The notes below the pieces were generated by a model. It saw only the letters and a list, made by a program, of their open reading frames with translations, did not search any database and had not been told where the DNA came from. Positions 1 to 7,035 of a stretch of DNA of 8,410 nucleotides are shown here, piece after piece. Position numbers and translations under genes: made by a program. Origin of the DNA: Crocinitomicaceae bacterium (lineage in GTDB: Bacteria > Bacteroidota > Bacteroidia > Flavobacteriales_D > Crocinitomicaceae); contig JAHEMP010000088.1 in assembly GCA_024643585.1 (NCBI GenBank), positions 1-8,410 on the forward strand, written 5' to 3'. How positions within the stretch are numbered: the stretch's first letter is position 1; the number at the start of each line of letters is the position of its first letter.

Positions 1-744
1 AGCTTCTTGCTTCTTTCCGTTTTTTGCTAATATTTTTGCTTGCACATGACTCATCCAAAATGCTTCTGGTCTCATGCTAACAGCTTTTGCAACCCAGATT
101 TCTGCTTTGTCTAAATCTTTTCCACTTTCAAAGTAATAACGAGCTGCTCCGAAGTAGCTATTCGCACTTGGCCCAGCCATCATATCTTCGATTTGTTTTT
201 CTACTTGAGCATCAGTTGGCGTCTCAATGGAGAAAGAAACTTTCGTATTTTCCCACATCAAATTTAAATTCGCCTTATTCGATTCTAAATCACTGAAATC
301 AATAGTAAAGGTTTCATATTTATCACCCAATTTAGATGGTTTAACGTCGAAACGAGCAACATCCTGAGTATTGTCATATCCAGCAGATCCCCAATTTTCT
401 AATCCTTTGTAAATGATAACCGTCCATTTGTCAGCGCCAGGAATTGTGTACAAAGCATATTGTCCAGCCGGAACTGCTTGACCTCCAATTTTCACGTCAT
501 CTGCAAATTTAATTTTGGTTGAAGAGTTTGCTCCAGTTCGCCAAATTTCTCCATAAGGCACTAATTCTCCGAAAACCTTTCTTTCTTTCGCTCCTGGACG
601 AGAATAAATAATTTCGAAGTCAGTCAAACCAACTGTCTGCTGCAATGTCGCTGTTGGACTTGGTTGCGGAGTTTTTAATTGTGCATTCACATTCGAGCTG
701 AATGCCAAGGCTGCTGCTATAAAAAGAGTATTGATCTTAATCAT
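1..744 (-). CDS. Secreted DUF2911 family protein with TPR-like tail (3' end outside window)
   Basis: Reading the minus strand from ATG at 744 gives 248 codons without a stop, running off the left edge, so the C-terminus is missing. Residues 1-21 form a signal peptide (lysine, hydrophobic stretch, VNA|Q cleavage site), so the protein is predicted to be exported. Residues ~23-175 match DUF2911: the family hallmark lies at ~47-78, with YSRPGAKERKVFG followed by LVPYGEIWRTGAN and a T-x-I, then VPAGQYALYTIP at ~91-102. Residues ~195-240 look helical, with alternating small and aromatic residues (YFGAARYYFESGKDLDKA, then WVAKAVSMRPEA), typical of a TPR repeat and common after DUF2911 in Bacteroidota. 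The biochemical function of DUF2911 is not known to me. It lies downstream of the M16 operon on the same strand, but a strong terminator at 841-874 separates them, so it probably has its own promoter in 745-840; I found no convincing -7/-33 match there. The family call is firm; the role is unknown. Confidence 0.9.
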   Translation of the reverse strand, partial: MIKINTLFIAAALAFSSNVNAQLKTPQPSPTATLQQTVGLTDFEIIYSRPGAKERKVFGELVPYGEIWRTGANSSTKIKFADDVKIGGQAVPAGQYALYTIPGADKWTVIIYKGLENWGSAGYDNTQDVARFDVKPSKLGDKYETFTIDFSDLESNKANLNLMWENTKVSFSIETPTDAQVEKQIEDMMAGPSANSYFGAARYYFESGKDLDKAEIWVAKAVSMRPEAFWMSHVQAKILAKNGKKQEA

Positions 745-840
745 AATATTGACTTTTAAGTTATAAAATTCTTTGAACGAAGTTATTGTTTTATTCGGTT
801 TTACCTTATCTGGAGCAATCAATTTTAACAAAAAATGGAT

Positions 841-874
841 AAAAAAATCGGGATGAAATCAAATTCATCCCGAT
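841..874 (-). terminator. Rho-independent terminator of the M16 operon
   Basis: A perfect 11-bp inverted repeat (ATCGGGATGAA at 847-857 and TTCATCCCGAT at 864-874) encloses a 6-nt loop (858-863). Read on the minus strand, the GC-containing stem is followed directly by a run of seven T (complement of 841-847). It lies about 20 nt past the stop codon of the M16 gene at 894, so it ends the two-gene operon and insulates the DUF2911 gene. On the plus strand the stem is not followed by a T run, so termination should act in one direction. Confidence 0.93.
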
Positions 875-893
875 CCTATTTTATACGCAAGTT

Positions 894-2978
894 TTATTTA
901 AAAGAATCCAAATTAACCTTTTCGTTGATTTTAATTTCTTTCACGGTACCAACTAAAATCATTGGTCCAATTGCTAATGAAACAGAGTAGGGCATCATAA
1001 TTCCTTCTGTATCTCTGTAGTCGGAAAAGGTCATTTCTGTACTAACTACTTCATCCCCTTGTTTCTTTGTTGAAATAGTCTGCATTTTCAAAAACGTAGT
1101 TTTATCGAAATAGTCAATATTTGAAGATTCTCCATCTGAATATTCTAATTTATACATTGGGTTTCCATCTATGGTTTCAATACCTTTTAAGGAGTATATC
1201 ATGCCAGAAGTTGAATAGTTCAATTCAGGGAACAAACCTTTTGATTTCGATTTTTTGGCAATTTCATCATCACTCAACTTGACTTTTCCTCCTTGCATAG
1301 ATGAACTTCCTCCAGACGTTCCGTCAAAGTAGCTTTTATTAAAAGTCATTCCTTGAGCCTCCATTTTATTTCCTTCTTTGTTGGGCGTTATCCAAACATC
1401 AGTCATCTGCAATGGGAAAGGTATTTGTTCAGCCGATAATTCCGAAATCTTGGTGTAAGATTTAATTTTTTTAAGCTTCTTTTTGGCACTTTTCATGCTG
1501 GAAGATTCCGTAACCGATAAAATGTACTTTTCAATCAATTTATCGGCTGTAATGTCTGCCGCAACTATCTCAACAACCTTTGCTCCAAACGCATCAAGTT
1601 TTTCAATTTTTCCATTGGAATCGAAAGGTTTTAAATTGTTAATAATGGACTCATTTCCTACAACAATGATGTTTACGTTTTCAGCGGATAAATATTTTTT
1701 CGCCAAAAGAAGAAGGTCATCTTTGTTGACTGCCGCAAGGTTTTTAAGGTAATTTGTATAGTAATCCTTGTCCAAATTATACTTTGTCACTTTTAAAGCA
1801 AATCTTGCAATCGTTTGTGGGCGCTCTAAAGAACGGGCAAAACTGCCTGCCATAGATGACTTGATCAATTCCAACTCTTCATCTGTTGCAGCCTCTTTAC
1901 TCATTCGACCAATTTCGTATAAGATTTGTGTGATTGCACTATCGGTAACATCGTTTCTGAAATTTCCTCCTGCGGAGAATGTACTTCCGTTTTCATCAAT
2001 ATTAAATCCTGAGTAGCAGCCATAGGTGTATGCTTTGTCCTCACGAAGGTTTTGCATTAGTCTTGATCCAAATCCGCTTCCACCAAGCAAATTATTTAAA
2101 ACGGACATTCCTATTTCGTCTTTACTTCCTGGGATAACATCAATTGGATACGTAATCGAAACAACTGATTGTACCGCTCCTGGTTTATTTACGAAATAAA
2201 CTTGTCCTCCATTGGCAGGCTTAGCTTTCAAAGTGTTATTTACGTATGCCGCTGGTCCATCCCAAGAAACGAAGTATTTTTCTACCAATTCTTTTGTTTG
2301 TTCCAAGTTAATATCGCCCACGACCACCAAATAACTTCCTTTTGGGGTGAAAACTGTTTTGAAATAACTATTCACATCCTCCAAACTGATGTTTTTTAAG
2401 CTTTCTTCAGTCATAATTTCGGAATACGGATGACTATTATCGAAATTGGCTTTAGATTTCGCACTATTCGCCATTTGTCCTGGATTGGATTTCTGAGCTT
2501 TTAAACCAGATTCGTATTGCTTTACAATTCGATCAAATTCAGATTGGGGGAAATTGGCATTAAAAAGAATATCTGTCATCAATTCTAAGCCTTTGTCGGT
2601 ATATTTTGATAAGCACGACAAGAAAATTGAATTTTGATCCGCTGACAAACTAGCACCGATATAATCGATTTCATTGTCCAGTTTGTCTTTGTCTCGATTG
2701 GATGTGCCCGATTTTATCATTTCTCCAGCAATGTTTGCTAGTCCCGCTTTTTCTTTTTCAAGAATAGGGTCCGAATCCATGACCAAATCGAAACTTACTT
2801 TTGGAATAGAATGATTTTCACTTAATATCACAGTAATTCCGTTCGAGGTCTTAAAAACTTCAGAATTCTTGATGTTTATGGTAGGCGCCGGTCCGGCTGT
2901 AGGTCGAATTGATCTGTCAATTTGTCCCCAAACCAACGCGGGAAAAAGTGCGACAAGGATGATTATTAAATTCTTCAT
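894..2978 (-). CDS. Secreted non-catalytic M16 subunit with C-terminal LolA-like region
   Basis: A 694-residue insulinase-family (M16) protein, predicted periplasmic. Residues 1-18 are a signal peptide (MKN, hydrophobic core, VWG|Q). Residues ~38-460 form two M16 half-domains. Where the active partner has A-HFFEH, this protein has A-NIAGE (residues 82-86), so both zinc His and the catalytic Glu are gone; the distal Glu is also replaced (IVKQY, Tyr155). It retains the second-domain substrate-binding motif, Arg312 and Tyr319 in RLMQNLREDKAYTYG. This is the known pattern of the inactive partner in heterodimeric M16B peptidases. Residues ~510-694 are a separate region with the look of LolA-like (lipoprotein-sorting type) domains: alternating beta patterns, the run YKLEYSDGESSNIDYFDKTT and later FSDYRDTEG and MPYSV. 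Such tails are common in Bacteroidota 'zinc protease' subunits. The start is fixed by the signal peptide and lies 5 bp after the stop of the catalytic partner, so translation is probably coupled. Substrate unknown; peptides are expected. Confidence 0.92.
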   Translation of the reverse strand: MKNLIIILVALFPALVWGQIDRSIRPTAGPAPTINIKNSEVFKTSNGITVILSENHSIPKVSFDLVMDSDPILEKEKAGLANIAGEMIKSGTSNRDKDKLDNEIDYIGASLSADQNSIFLSCLSKYTDKGLELMTDILFNANFPQSEFDRIVKQYESGLKAQKSNPGQMANSAKSKANFDNSHPYSEIMTEESLKNISLEDVNSYFKTVFTPKGSYLVVVGDINLEQTKELVEKYFVSWDGPAAYVNNTLKAKPANGGQVYFVNKPGAVQSVVSITYPIDVIPGSKDEIGMSVLNNLLGGSGFGSRLMQNLREDKAYTYGCYSGFNIDENGSTFSAGGNFRNDVTDSAITQILYEIGRMSKEAATDEELELIKSSMAGSFARSLERPQTIARFALKVTKYNLDKDYYTNYLKNLAAVNKDDLLLLAKKYLSAENVNIIVVGNESIINNLKPFDSNGKIEKLDAFGAKVVEIVAADITADKLIEKYILSVTESSSMKSAKKKLKKIKSYTKISELSAEQIPFPLQMTDVWITPNKEGNKMEAQGMTFNKSYFDGTSGGSSSMQGGKVKLSDDEIAKKSKSKGLFPELNYSTSGMIYSLKGIETIDGNPMYKLEYSDGESSNIDYFDKTTFLKMQTISTKKQGDEVVSTEMTFSDYRDTEGIMMPYSVSLAIGPMILVGTVKEIKINEKVNLDSFK

Positions 2979-2983
2979 TTTTT

Positions 2984-4453
2984 TTATTTATTATCTTTTG
3001 GTAAGTAGTAAAGTATAAGTCTAGCGTCTTGTGTCAAATATTTTTTTGCCACTCGTTGAATATCCTCTTTGGTGACTTTCATGTAACCATCAAGCAAGGT
3101 ATTTATTCTATTTGTAGATCCAAAATACACATAGTTATTTGCTAAATTTTCCGAAATTCCAGCAATCGTCGAATTGGAAGAAACGATGTCATTTTCTTTT
3201 TGGTTTCTAATTTTTTCAAATTCTTCTTGGCTAACCAATTCGTTTTGAATGGTACTAATTTGTTTGTCAAATTCTAGTAAAAGTGTGTCCAAATTAGCTC
3301 CATTCGAACCAATTGTACCAAAAATACCAACGCCACCTGCTTCCATCCCATATGGAAAGGAGAATACATTTACAGCGAGTTCCTTCTTTTCTACCAAAGT
3401 CTTATTCAATCGAGAAGAATTGCCACCTGAAAGAATGTCGTTCATCATTTCTAAGGCATAAAAGTCAGGGTTGGATTCATTAGGGAAATTGTACGAAATG
3501 AACATAGCAGGCAATTGAATATTGTCATAAACCGTATCCTTTATTACAGTTGTCATTTTACCTTTGTAATTTTCAGGGCGATTAATTTTCGTGGGATTGG
3601 AAAGTTCTTTTGCAATCAACTTTTTTGCTTGAGGGTCTCTTGAATTTAGAAAGTCTTTGGCGTCGAATGCCGACTTGTCAAGCGAATATGTTTTTTTGAA
3701 ATCTTCATCTGATAAATTTTCAAAGTCGCGGTAAAGATTTATTGCTTGTCCAGAGGGTATAGATCCAAAATATTTTTGAACCCATTCTTTTGTCTGAGCA
3801 ATGTCTAAATCTCCTGCAATACTTAAAGTTGCATTCGAAGGCACATAAAATGTTTTGTAAAAGTTGACATAATCTGCTTCTTGTGCTGCATCCAAATCCT
3901 CCATGCTACCAATAGGTACCCAATTGTAGGGATGGTTCACAAAAACACGTTTGAATATTTCAGTTATAAATGAAGCATAAGGCTGGTTGTCAATACGTTG
4001 TCGCTTCTCTTCTTTGACGACACTTCTTTGCGTTTCAATTCCTTTGATATTTACCTTTGCATGAAGCATTCGCTCGCTTTCAAGCCACATTCCTAATTCC
4101 AATTGATTGGAAGGCATTAACTCAAAATAATAGGTTCTATCGTTGGATGTGTTTGCATTAAGCGTTCCTCCGTTGCTTTCAACTATTTTATCGTATTCGC
4201 CACGTTCGATATTTGCAGAACCTTCAAATAGTAAGTGTTCAAAAAAGTGCGCAAATCCAGTACGTCCAATATTTTCATTTTTAGACCCAACATGATAAAG
4301 TACAGAAACTGCTACTATAGGCGTGGTTTTTTCTTGGTGTAAAATTACATGCAGACCATTCGGGAGGTCATATTCCACATAATCTATTTTCTTTTGGGCG
4401 TGACCATTTTGAGTAAAAATGAGTAAAGCACATAAACAAAGAAGTTGCTTCAT
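2984..4453 (-). CDS. Secreted catalytic M16 zinc metallopeptidase subunit
   Basis: A 489-residue M16 (insulinase/pitrilysin-type) peptidase, predicted periplasmic. Residues 1-19 form a signal peptide (GHA|Q). The inverted zinc motif HFFEH at residues 69-73 supplies the two His ligands and the catalytic Glu72; Glu149 in VVKEE, 80 residues after the first His, is the likely third ligand. Typical flanking motifs are visible: LPNGLHVILHQ at 30-40, VGSKNE at 55-60, GGTLNANTS at 95-103, and HPYNWVPIGS at 174-183. The second half-domain lacks the substrate-binding Arg/Tyr pair: in RLNKTLVEKKELAV the expected positions are Val354 and Val361. It should therefore need the next gene product, which has that pair, to bind substrate. 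Relative to both other M16 proteins here there is an extra ~50-residue, charge-rich segment at ~245-300, before the second domain. It is first in the operon; the leader is A/T-rich with no Shine-Dalgarno. An overlapping reading frame at 4368-4562 is not a gene. Confidence 0.94.
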   Translation of the reverse strand: MKQLLCLCALLIFTQNGHAQKKIDYVEYDLPNGLHVILHQEKTTPIVAVSVLYHVGSKNENIGRTGFAHFFEHLLFEGSANIERGEYDKIVESNGGTLNANTSNDRTYYFELMPSNQLELGMWLESERMLHAKVNIKGIETQRSVVKEEKRQRIDNQPYASFITEIFKRVFVNHPYNWVPIGSMEDLDAAQEADYVNFYKTFYVPSNATLSIAGDLDIAQTKEWVQKYFGSIPSGQAINLYRDFENLSDEDFKKTYSLDKSAFDAKDFLNSRDPQAKKLIAKELSNPTKINRPENYKGKMTTVIKDTVYDNIQLPAMFISYNFPNESNPDFYALEMMNDILSGGNSSRLNKTLVEKKELAVNVFSFPYGMEAGGVGIFGTIGSNGANLDTLLLEFDKQISTIQNELVSQEEFEKIRNQKENDIVSSNSTIAGISENLANNYVYFGSTNRINTLLDGYMKVTKEDIQRVAKKYLTQDARLILYYLPKDNK

Positions 4454-4611
4454 ATTTATTTAATGTTTGAAAATTAATTTGCACAAAATAAGCAAGAAAA
4501 AATGACAATTGAGGTGCCTTGTGTGAAGTTATGATTTCATAAAGAGCGATTAACTTCAACAATTACATTCTATCAATTTAAAAATGGAACAATAATTGTA
4601 AATTAGCCGTC
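4454..4611. other. Divergent intergenic region between the M16 operon and the repeat-protein gene
   Basis: This 158-bp AT-rich spacer lies between the start codons of two divergent transcription units and must hold both promoters unless one is leaderless. I found no exact TTG-N19-TAnnTTTG match in either direction. The nearest -7-like strings, TTAATTTG at 4474-4481 (plus) and TTATTTTG (minus, 4484-4491), have no correctly spaced TTG. An 8-bp inverted repeat (TGAAGTTA at 4524-4531, TAACTTCA at 4551-4558) lies in the middle. Confidence 0.6.
4524..4558. repeat. Inverted repeat in the divergent spacer, possible operator
   Basis: Perfect 8-bp arms, TGAAGTTA and TAACTTCA, are separated by 19 nt in the centre of the divergent promoter region. 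Inside lies a short palindrome-like ATGATTTCAT (4531-4540). Position and symmetry would suit a dimeric regulator, but the arms are short and AT-rich, so chance is a real alternative. Confidence 0.25.
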
Positions 4612-5688
4612 ATGAAAATACTCGCTTTAATTGTCGTATTGCTTCCGTCGCTTTTGAACGCGCAAAAAGTAATACCGTTTGTAGATTTTAATGATTACTT
4701 CAGAACCTTTGAAAGTGGGTCGTTTAGGCAATTGGAATTTCAAAGAATTGAACAATTCAAAGCTGGTGATGAGGCAATAGCTTATTACGACAACAGAGGC
4801 AATTTGAGAATTTACAATGGTGGACAGCCAAAAGATGTGGCAAACTTACTTGCTGATTATCAAGTTTCTGACCATTTAATCACTTGGAAAATAGGGGAGA
4901 CTTTGAATTTATGGGACGATGGCAAAATGCAAACGCTGACCTATAGATGCAAGGCTTATTCAGTAAAAGATAGCATCGTCGTTTTCGAAGATGAAAGATA
5001 CAACACAATCAACGTATATTGGAAAGATCAAATTTATCCCATAAAACAGAGTACAGGTGAATTAAGTTTTCCGAAAGCGATTGGAGAAAATATTGTTGCA
5101 TTTAAGGACAATGGGGATTTCTTTAAAATTTTCTGGAATGGTCAAATTTACGACATCGATGTATGGGTAGGTTCCATAGATTTCGCGTGTGGGACAGATA
5201 TTTTGGCCTACAATGATCCTACCACAAGAACATTTGCTGTTTTTGAAAATGGAGAATTACTTGATGTTGAGCAGTTTTTCATGAAAAAATACAAAGCAGG
5301 TCGAGGATTTGTTGTTTATGAAGACCTTAATGGTAATTTGATTAAATATCAAAACGGCGCGAAAAAGACACTCACCAATTTTACAGCGACAGAATGGGAA
5401 GTAAAAGATGATGTCGTTATTTGGTTTGAAAATAGTTTCTTGAACATGGAATGCAATGGCAAAACATGGAGAGTTTGTAATTACGTTCCAGAAGATTATC
5501 AGTTGAAAAATAATGTTCTTGCTTTTCGAAATATTTCAAAAGGGGTAGACGTTTCGATTGATGGTAAAACAGAGACAATTACAAATCAAATGGATGCCGG
5601 ATATGAAATTCTCGGTAGTTCTGTCCTTGTAAAATTGTTTAATCGAAACTTCAAGGTATTTTGGAATGGTAAGACCTATGAACCATAA
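4612..5688 (+). CDS. Secreted protein of nine ~35-residue beta-type repeats, function unknown
   Basis: A 358-residue protein that I cannot assign to a named family. Residues 1-17 are a signal peptide (MKI, hydrophobic core, LNA|Q), so it is exported. From ~residue 53 to the end it consists of nine tandem repeats. Each has a strand such as D-x-[IV]-[VL]-A-[FYW], a turn with D/N/G, a strand such as [LF]-x-[IV]-[FYW], and then NG-x-x-x-x-[ILV]. The turn Gly (or its substitute) falls at residues 70, 104, 139 (Asp), 177, 214, 249, 283, 318 and 353, a spacing of 34-38. Clear copies are IVAFKDNGDFFKIFWNGQIYDI (161-182, shown by its ends IVAF and WNGQIYDI), VYWKDQIYPI (135-144) and VFWNGKTYEP (349-358). 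The pattern suggests an all-beta fold, a propeller or solenoid, possibly a binding or adhesion surface; this is inference. The repeats run to the last residue, so the protein appears complete. It is divergent from the M16 operon and 101 bp before the next gene, which has its own promoter; no terminator is visible between them. Confidence 0.85.
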   Translation: MKILALIVVLLPSLLNAQKVIPFVDFNDYFRTFESGSFRQLEFQRIEQFKAGDEAIAYYDNRGNLRIYNGGQPKDVANLLADYQVSDHLITWKIGETLNLWDDGKMQTLTYRCKAYSVKDSIVVFEDERYNTINVYWKDQIYPIKQSTGELSFPKAIGENIVAFKDNGDFFKIFWNGQIYDIDVWVGSIDFACGTDILAYNDPTTRTFAVFENGELLDVEQFFMKKYKAGRGFVVYEDLNGNLIKYQNGAKKTLTNFTATEWEVKDDVVIWFENSFLNMECNGKTWRVCNYVPEDYQLKNNVLAFRNISKGVDVSIDGKTETITNQMDAGYEILGSSVLVKLFNRNFKVFWNGKTYEP

Positions 5689-5707
5689 AAAAAGTTTAGC
5701 TTCTGAA

Positions 5708-5737
5708 TTGTTTACCGTTCATTAGACCTTATATTTG
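5708..5737 (+). promoter_or_regulatory. Bacteroidota-type promoter for the DUF4494-pdxH-M16 operon
   Basis: TTG at 5708-5710, a 19-nt spacer, and TATATTTG at 5730-5737 match the Bacteroidota housekeeping sigma consensus (TTG-N19-TAnnTTTG) exactly. Transcription would begin near 5742-5745, giving a leader of about 45 nt before the ATG at 5790. The leader is A-rich just before the start and has no Shine-Dalgarno sequence, as is usual in this phylum. Confidence 0.85.
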
Positions 5738-5789
5738 CACCTGAAAATTAGAAGAATTCACGATAAATTCATCAACAAAAAATAGTAAA

Positions 5790-6389
5790 ATGAACAATTG
5801 GTTTACCGTTAAAGTCAAATACACGAAACAATTAGAGAATGGATCTTTTAAAAGAGTTACAGAGCCATATCTTTTAGCTGCAATGACTTTTACAGATGCT
5901 GAGGCTCGTATTTATGAGGAGCTTGGTCAAATAATCAGAGGTGAATTCAATGTTGTTGGAATAACACGCACTGAAATACACGATATCTTTCAATACGATG
6001 ATGCGGATGTTTGGTATAAAATCAAATTAACCTACGATTCTGTTGATGCTGATGCTGAAAAAGCAAAAAAAGTAACTCAAAACTTCTTGGTTTCCGCTCA
6101 TTCTGTAAAAGATGCATACGACCGAATTAAAGAGAGTTTATCAACCTTAATGGTAGACTTTGTTATTCCGTCCATTGTAGTTTCACCAATTGTTGAGATT
6201 TTTCCTTACCAGGAGCAAATGGATAAAGAATTGAGTCGCAGACCCATTAAAGAAGAGGATGCAGATTTACCAAATATTGATTCAAAACCAGGGAAAAAAG
6301 CAGTTTTTTCAGCACCTGGGAGCGATGAAAATGATTTAGAAGAAATTGAAAATGAAATTTCTGACGATTTCGACGAAGATGAAAATTAA
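5790..6389 (+). CDS. DUF4494 domain-containing protein
   Basis: A 199-residue protein with no signal peptide or membrane segment, predicted cytoplasmic. Residues 1-140 match DUF4494, a Bacteroidota family of unknown function recognisable by its start (NNWFTVKVKY) and by IPSIVVSPIVEIFPY near the end. The domain looks internally duplicated: residues 4-69 and 75-140 align at an offset of 71-73, pairing WFTVKVKY with WYKIKLTY, KRVTEPYLLAA with KKVTQNFLVSA, DAEARIYEEL with DAYDRIKESL and IHDIFQY with IVEIFPY. Residues ~141-199 form a low-complexity tail, highly acidic at the end (EEIENEISDDFDEDEN), probably disordered. It is first gene of an operon with a consensus promoter, and only 3 bp separate its stop from pdxH. 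Function is unknown; the pairing with pdxH does not prove a role in vitamin B6 metabolism. Confidence 0.88.
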   Translation: MNNWFTVKVKYTKQLENGSFKRVTEPYLLAAMTFTDAEARIYEELGQIIRGEFNVVGITRTEIHDIFQYDDADVWYKIKLTYDSVDADAEKAKKVTQNFLVSAHSVKDAYDRIKESLSTLMVDFVIPSIVVSPIVEIFPYQEQMDKELSRRPIKEEDADLPNIDSKPGKKAVFSAPGSDENDLEEIENEISDDFDEDEN

Positions 6390-6392
6390 GAA

Positions 6393-7034
6393 ATGAGCCA
6401 ATTTCTAGACGATTTAAAAAACGATCATTCCGATTTTGATAATGGAAAATTGGAAAGCCATGTTGGCAATACTCCATGGGACTTATTTGTAAAATGGTAT
6501 GCTGAAGCTTTTGAGAAAGAGCAATTAGCCAATGCGATGACAATTTCGACAGTTTCCGAAAATGGACAGCCAGGAACGCGCATTGTTTATTTGAAAGAAC
6601 TGCTGAACAACAAATTCATCTTTTACACGAATTACAATAGTGAGAAAGGTAAAAACATGGGATTCAACAAGAAGGTATGTCTGCATTTTTTTTGGCCTCA
6701 ATTACAAAGACAAATAAGAATTGACGGATCTGTTTCAAAGGTTAACCCCAAAGTTTCGGACGAGTATTTTGCTAGTCGCCCCAGAGAAAGTCAGTTAGGC
6801 GCATGGGCTTCTCATCAAAGTGAACTTTTAGAAAGCCGAGATGTTCTTGAAAAAAGATTGATAGAATTGGATAAGAAATATCAGGATATCGTCCCGCGCC
6901 CTCCTCATTGGGGAGGATATGAGGTTGAACCTACAAAAATTGAATTTTGGCAGGGTCGACCTTCTCGCTTACACGATAGAATTGTTTTCCTCTTGGAAAA
7001 CGAAGACTGGAAAGTTGTCAGATTAAATCCGTAG
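6393..7034 (+). CDS. pdxH: Pyridoxamine/pyridoxine 5'-phosphate oxidase
   Basis: PdxH is a cytoplasmic FMN enzyme that oxidises pyridoxine or pyridoxamine 5'-phosphate to pyridoxal 5'-phosphate with O2, the last step of the de novo DXP-dependent route and of the salvage pathway. The 213 residues match the family's usual length. Conserved blocks are visible in order: NAMTISTVSENGQPGTRIV (~46-65), the FMN-binding region FYTNYNSEKGKN, the block RQIRIDGSVSKV, then SRPRESQLGAWASHQS, PRPPHWGGY, and the family signature IEFWQGRPSRLHDR at 183-196; the chain ends in RLNP, like the usual RL-x-P terminus. No expected residue appears to be missing. The ATG is 3 bp after the DUF4494 stop, and the M16 gene begins 1 bp after the pdxH stop, so all three are likely co-transcribed and translationally coupled. 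Confidence 0.97.
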   Translation: MSQFLDDLKNDHSDFDNGKLESHVGNTPWDLFVKWYAEAFEKEQLANAMTISTVSENGQPGTRIVYLKELLNNKFIFYTNYNSEKGKNMGFNKKVCLHFFWPQLQRQIRIDGSVSKVNPKVSDEYFASRPRESQLGAWASHQSELLESRDVLEKRLIELDKKYQDIVPRPPHWGGYEVEPTKIEFWQGRPSRLHDRIVFLLENEDWKVVRLNP

Positions 7035-7035
7035 T

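Noticed and set aside
87..296. Plus-strand open frame of 69 codons
   Set aside because: It lies wholly antisense to the DUF2911 coding region, has no family features, and its composition is explained by the complementary gene.
745..840. TAACTTCG (minus strand) as the -7 element of the DUF2911 gene
   Set aside because: It differs from the consensus by one base and no TTG lies at the required distance; the match is no better than expected by chance in AT-rich DNA.
1483..2399. Three plus-strand open frames antisense to the non-catalytic M16 gene
   Set aside because: They overlap a clear coding region on the other strand, lack promoters or recognisable motifs, and are what AT-rich antisense frames look like.
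4474..4491. TTAATTTG (plus) and TTATTTTG (minus) as -7 promoter elements
   Set aside because: Each differs from TAnnTTTG at the critical second base, and neither has a TTG about 19 nt upstream.
4368..4562. Minus-strand 64-codon frame overlapping the start of the catalytic M16 gene
   Set aside because: It is out of frame with a well-supported signal peptide and M16 start, and its sequence has no recognisable feature; it probably covers the promoter.
894..4611. M16 pair as a peptide-maturation cassette for a ribosomal natural product (as in AlbE/AlbF or PqqF settings)
   Set aside because: There is no radical SAM enzyme, lanthipeptide synthase, transporter or small precursor gene nearby, and both subunits carry signal peptides, so cytoplasmic maturation is unlikely.
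6247..6543. Minus-strand 98-codon frame across the DUF4494/pdxH junction
   Set aside because: It is antisense to two well-supported genes and its Phe/Leu/His-rich content mirrors their Glu/Lys/Asp codons.
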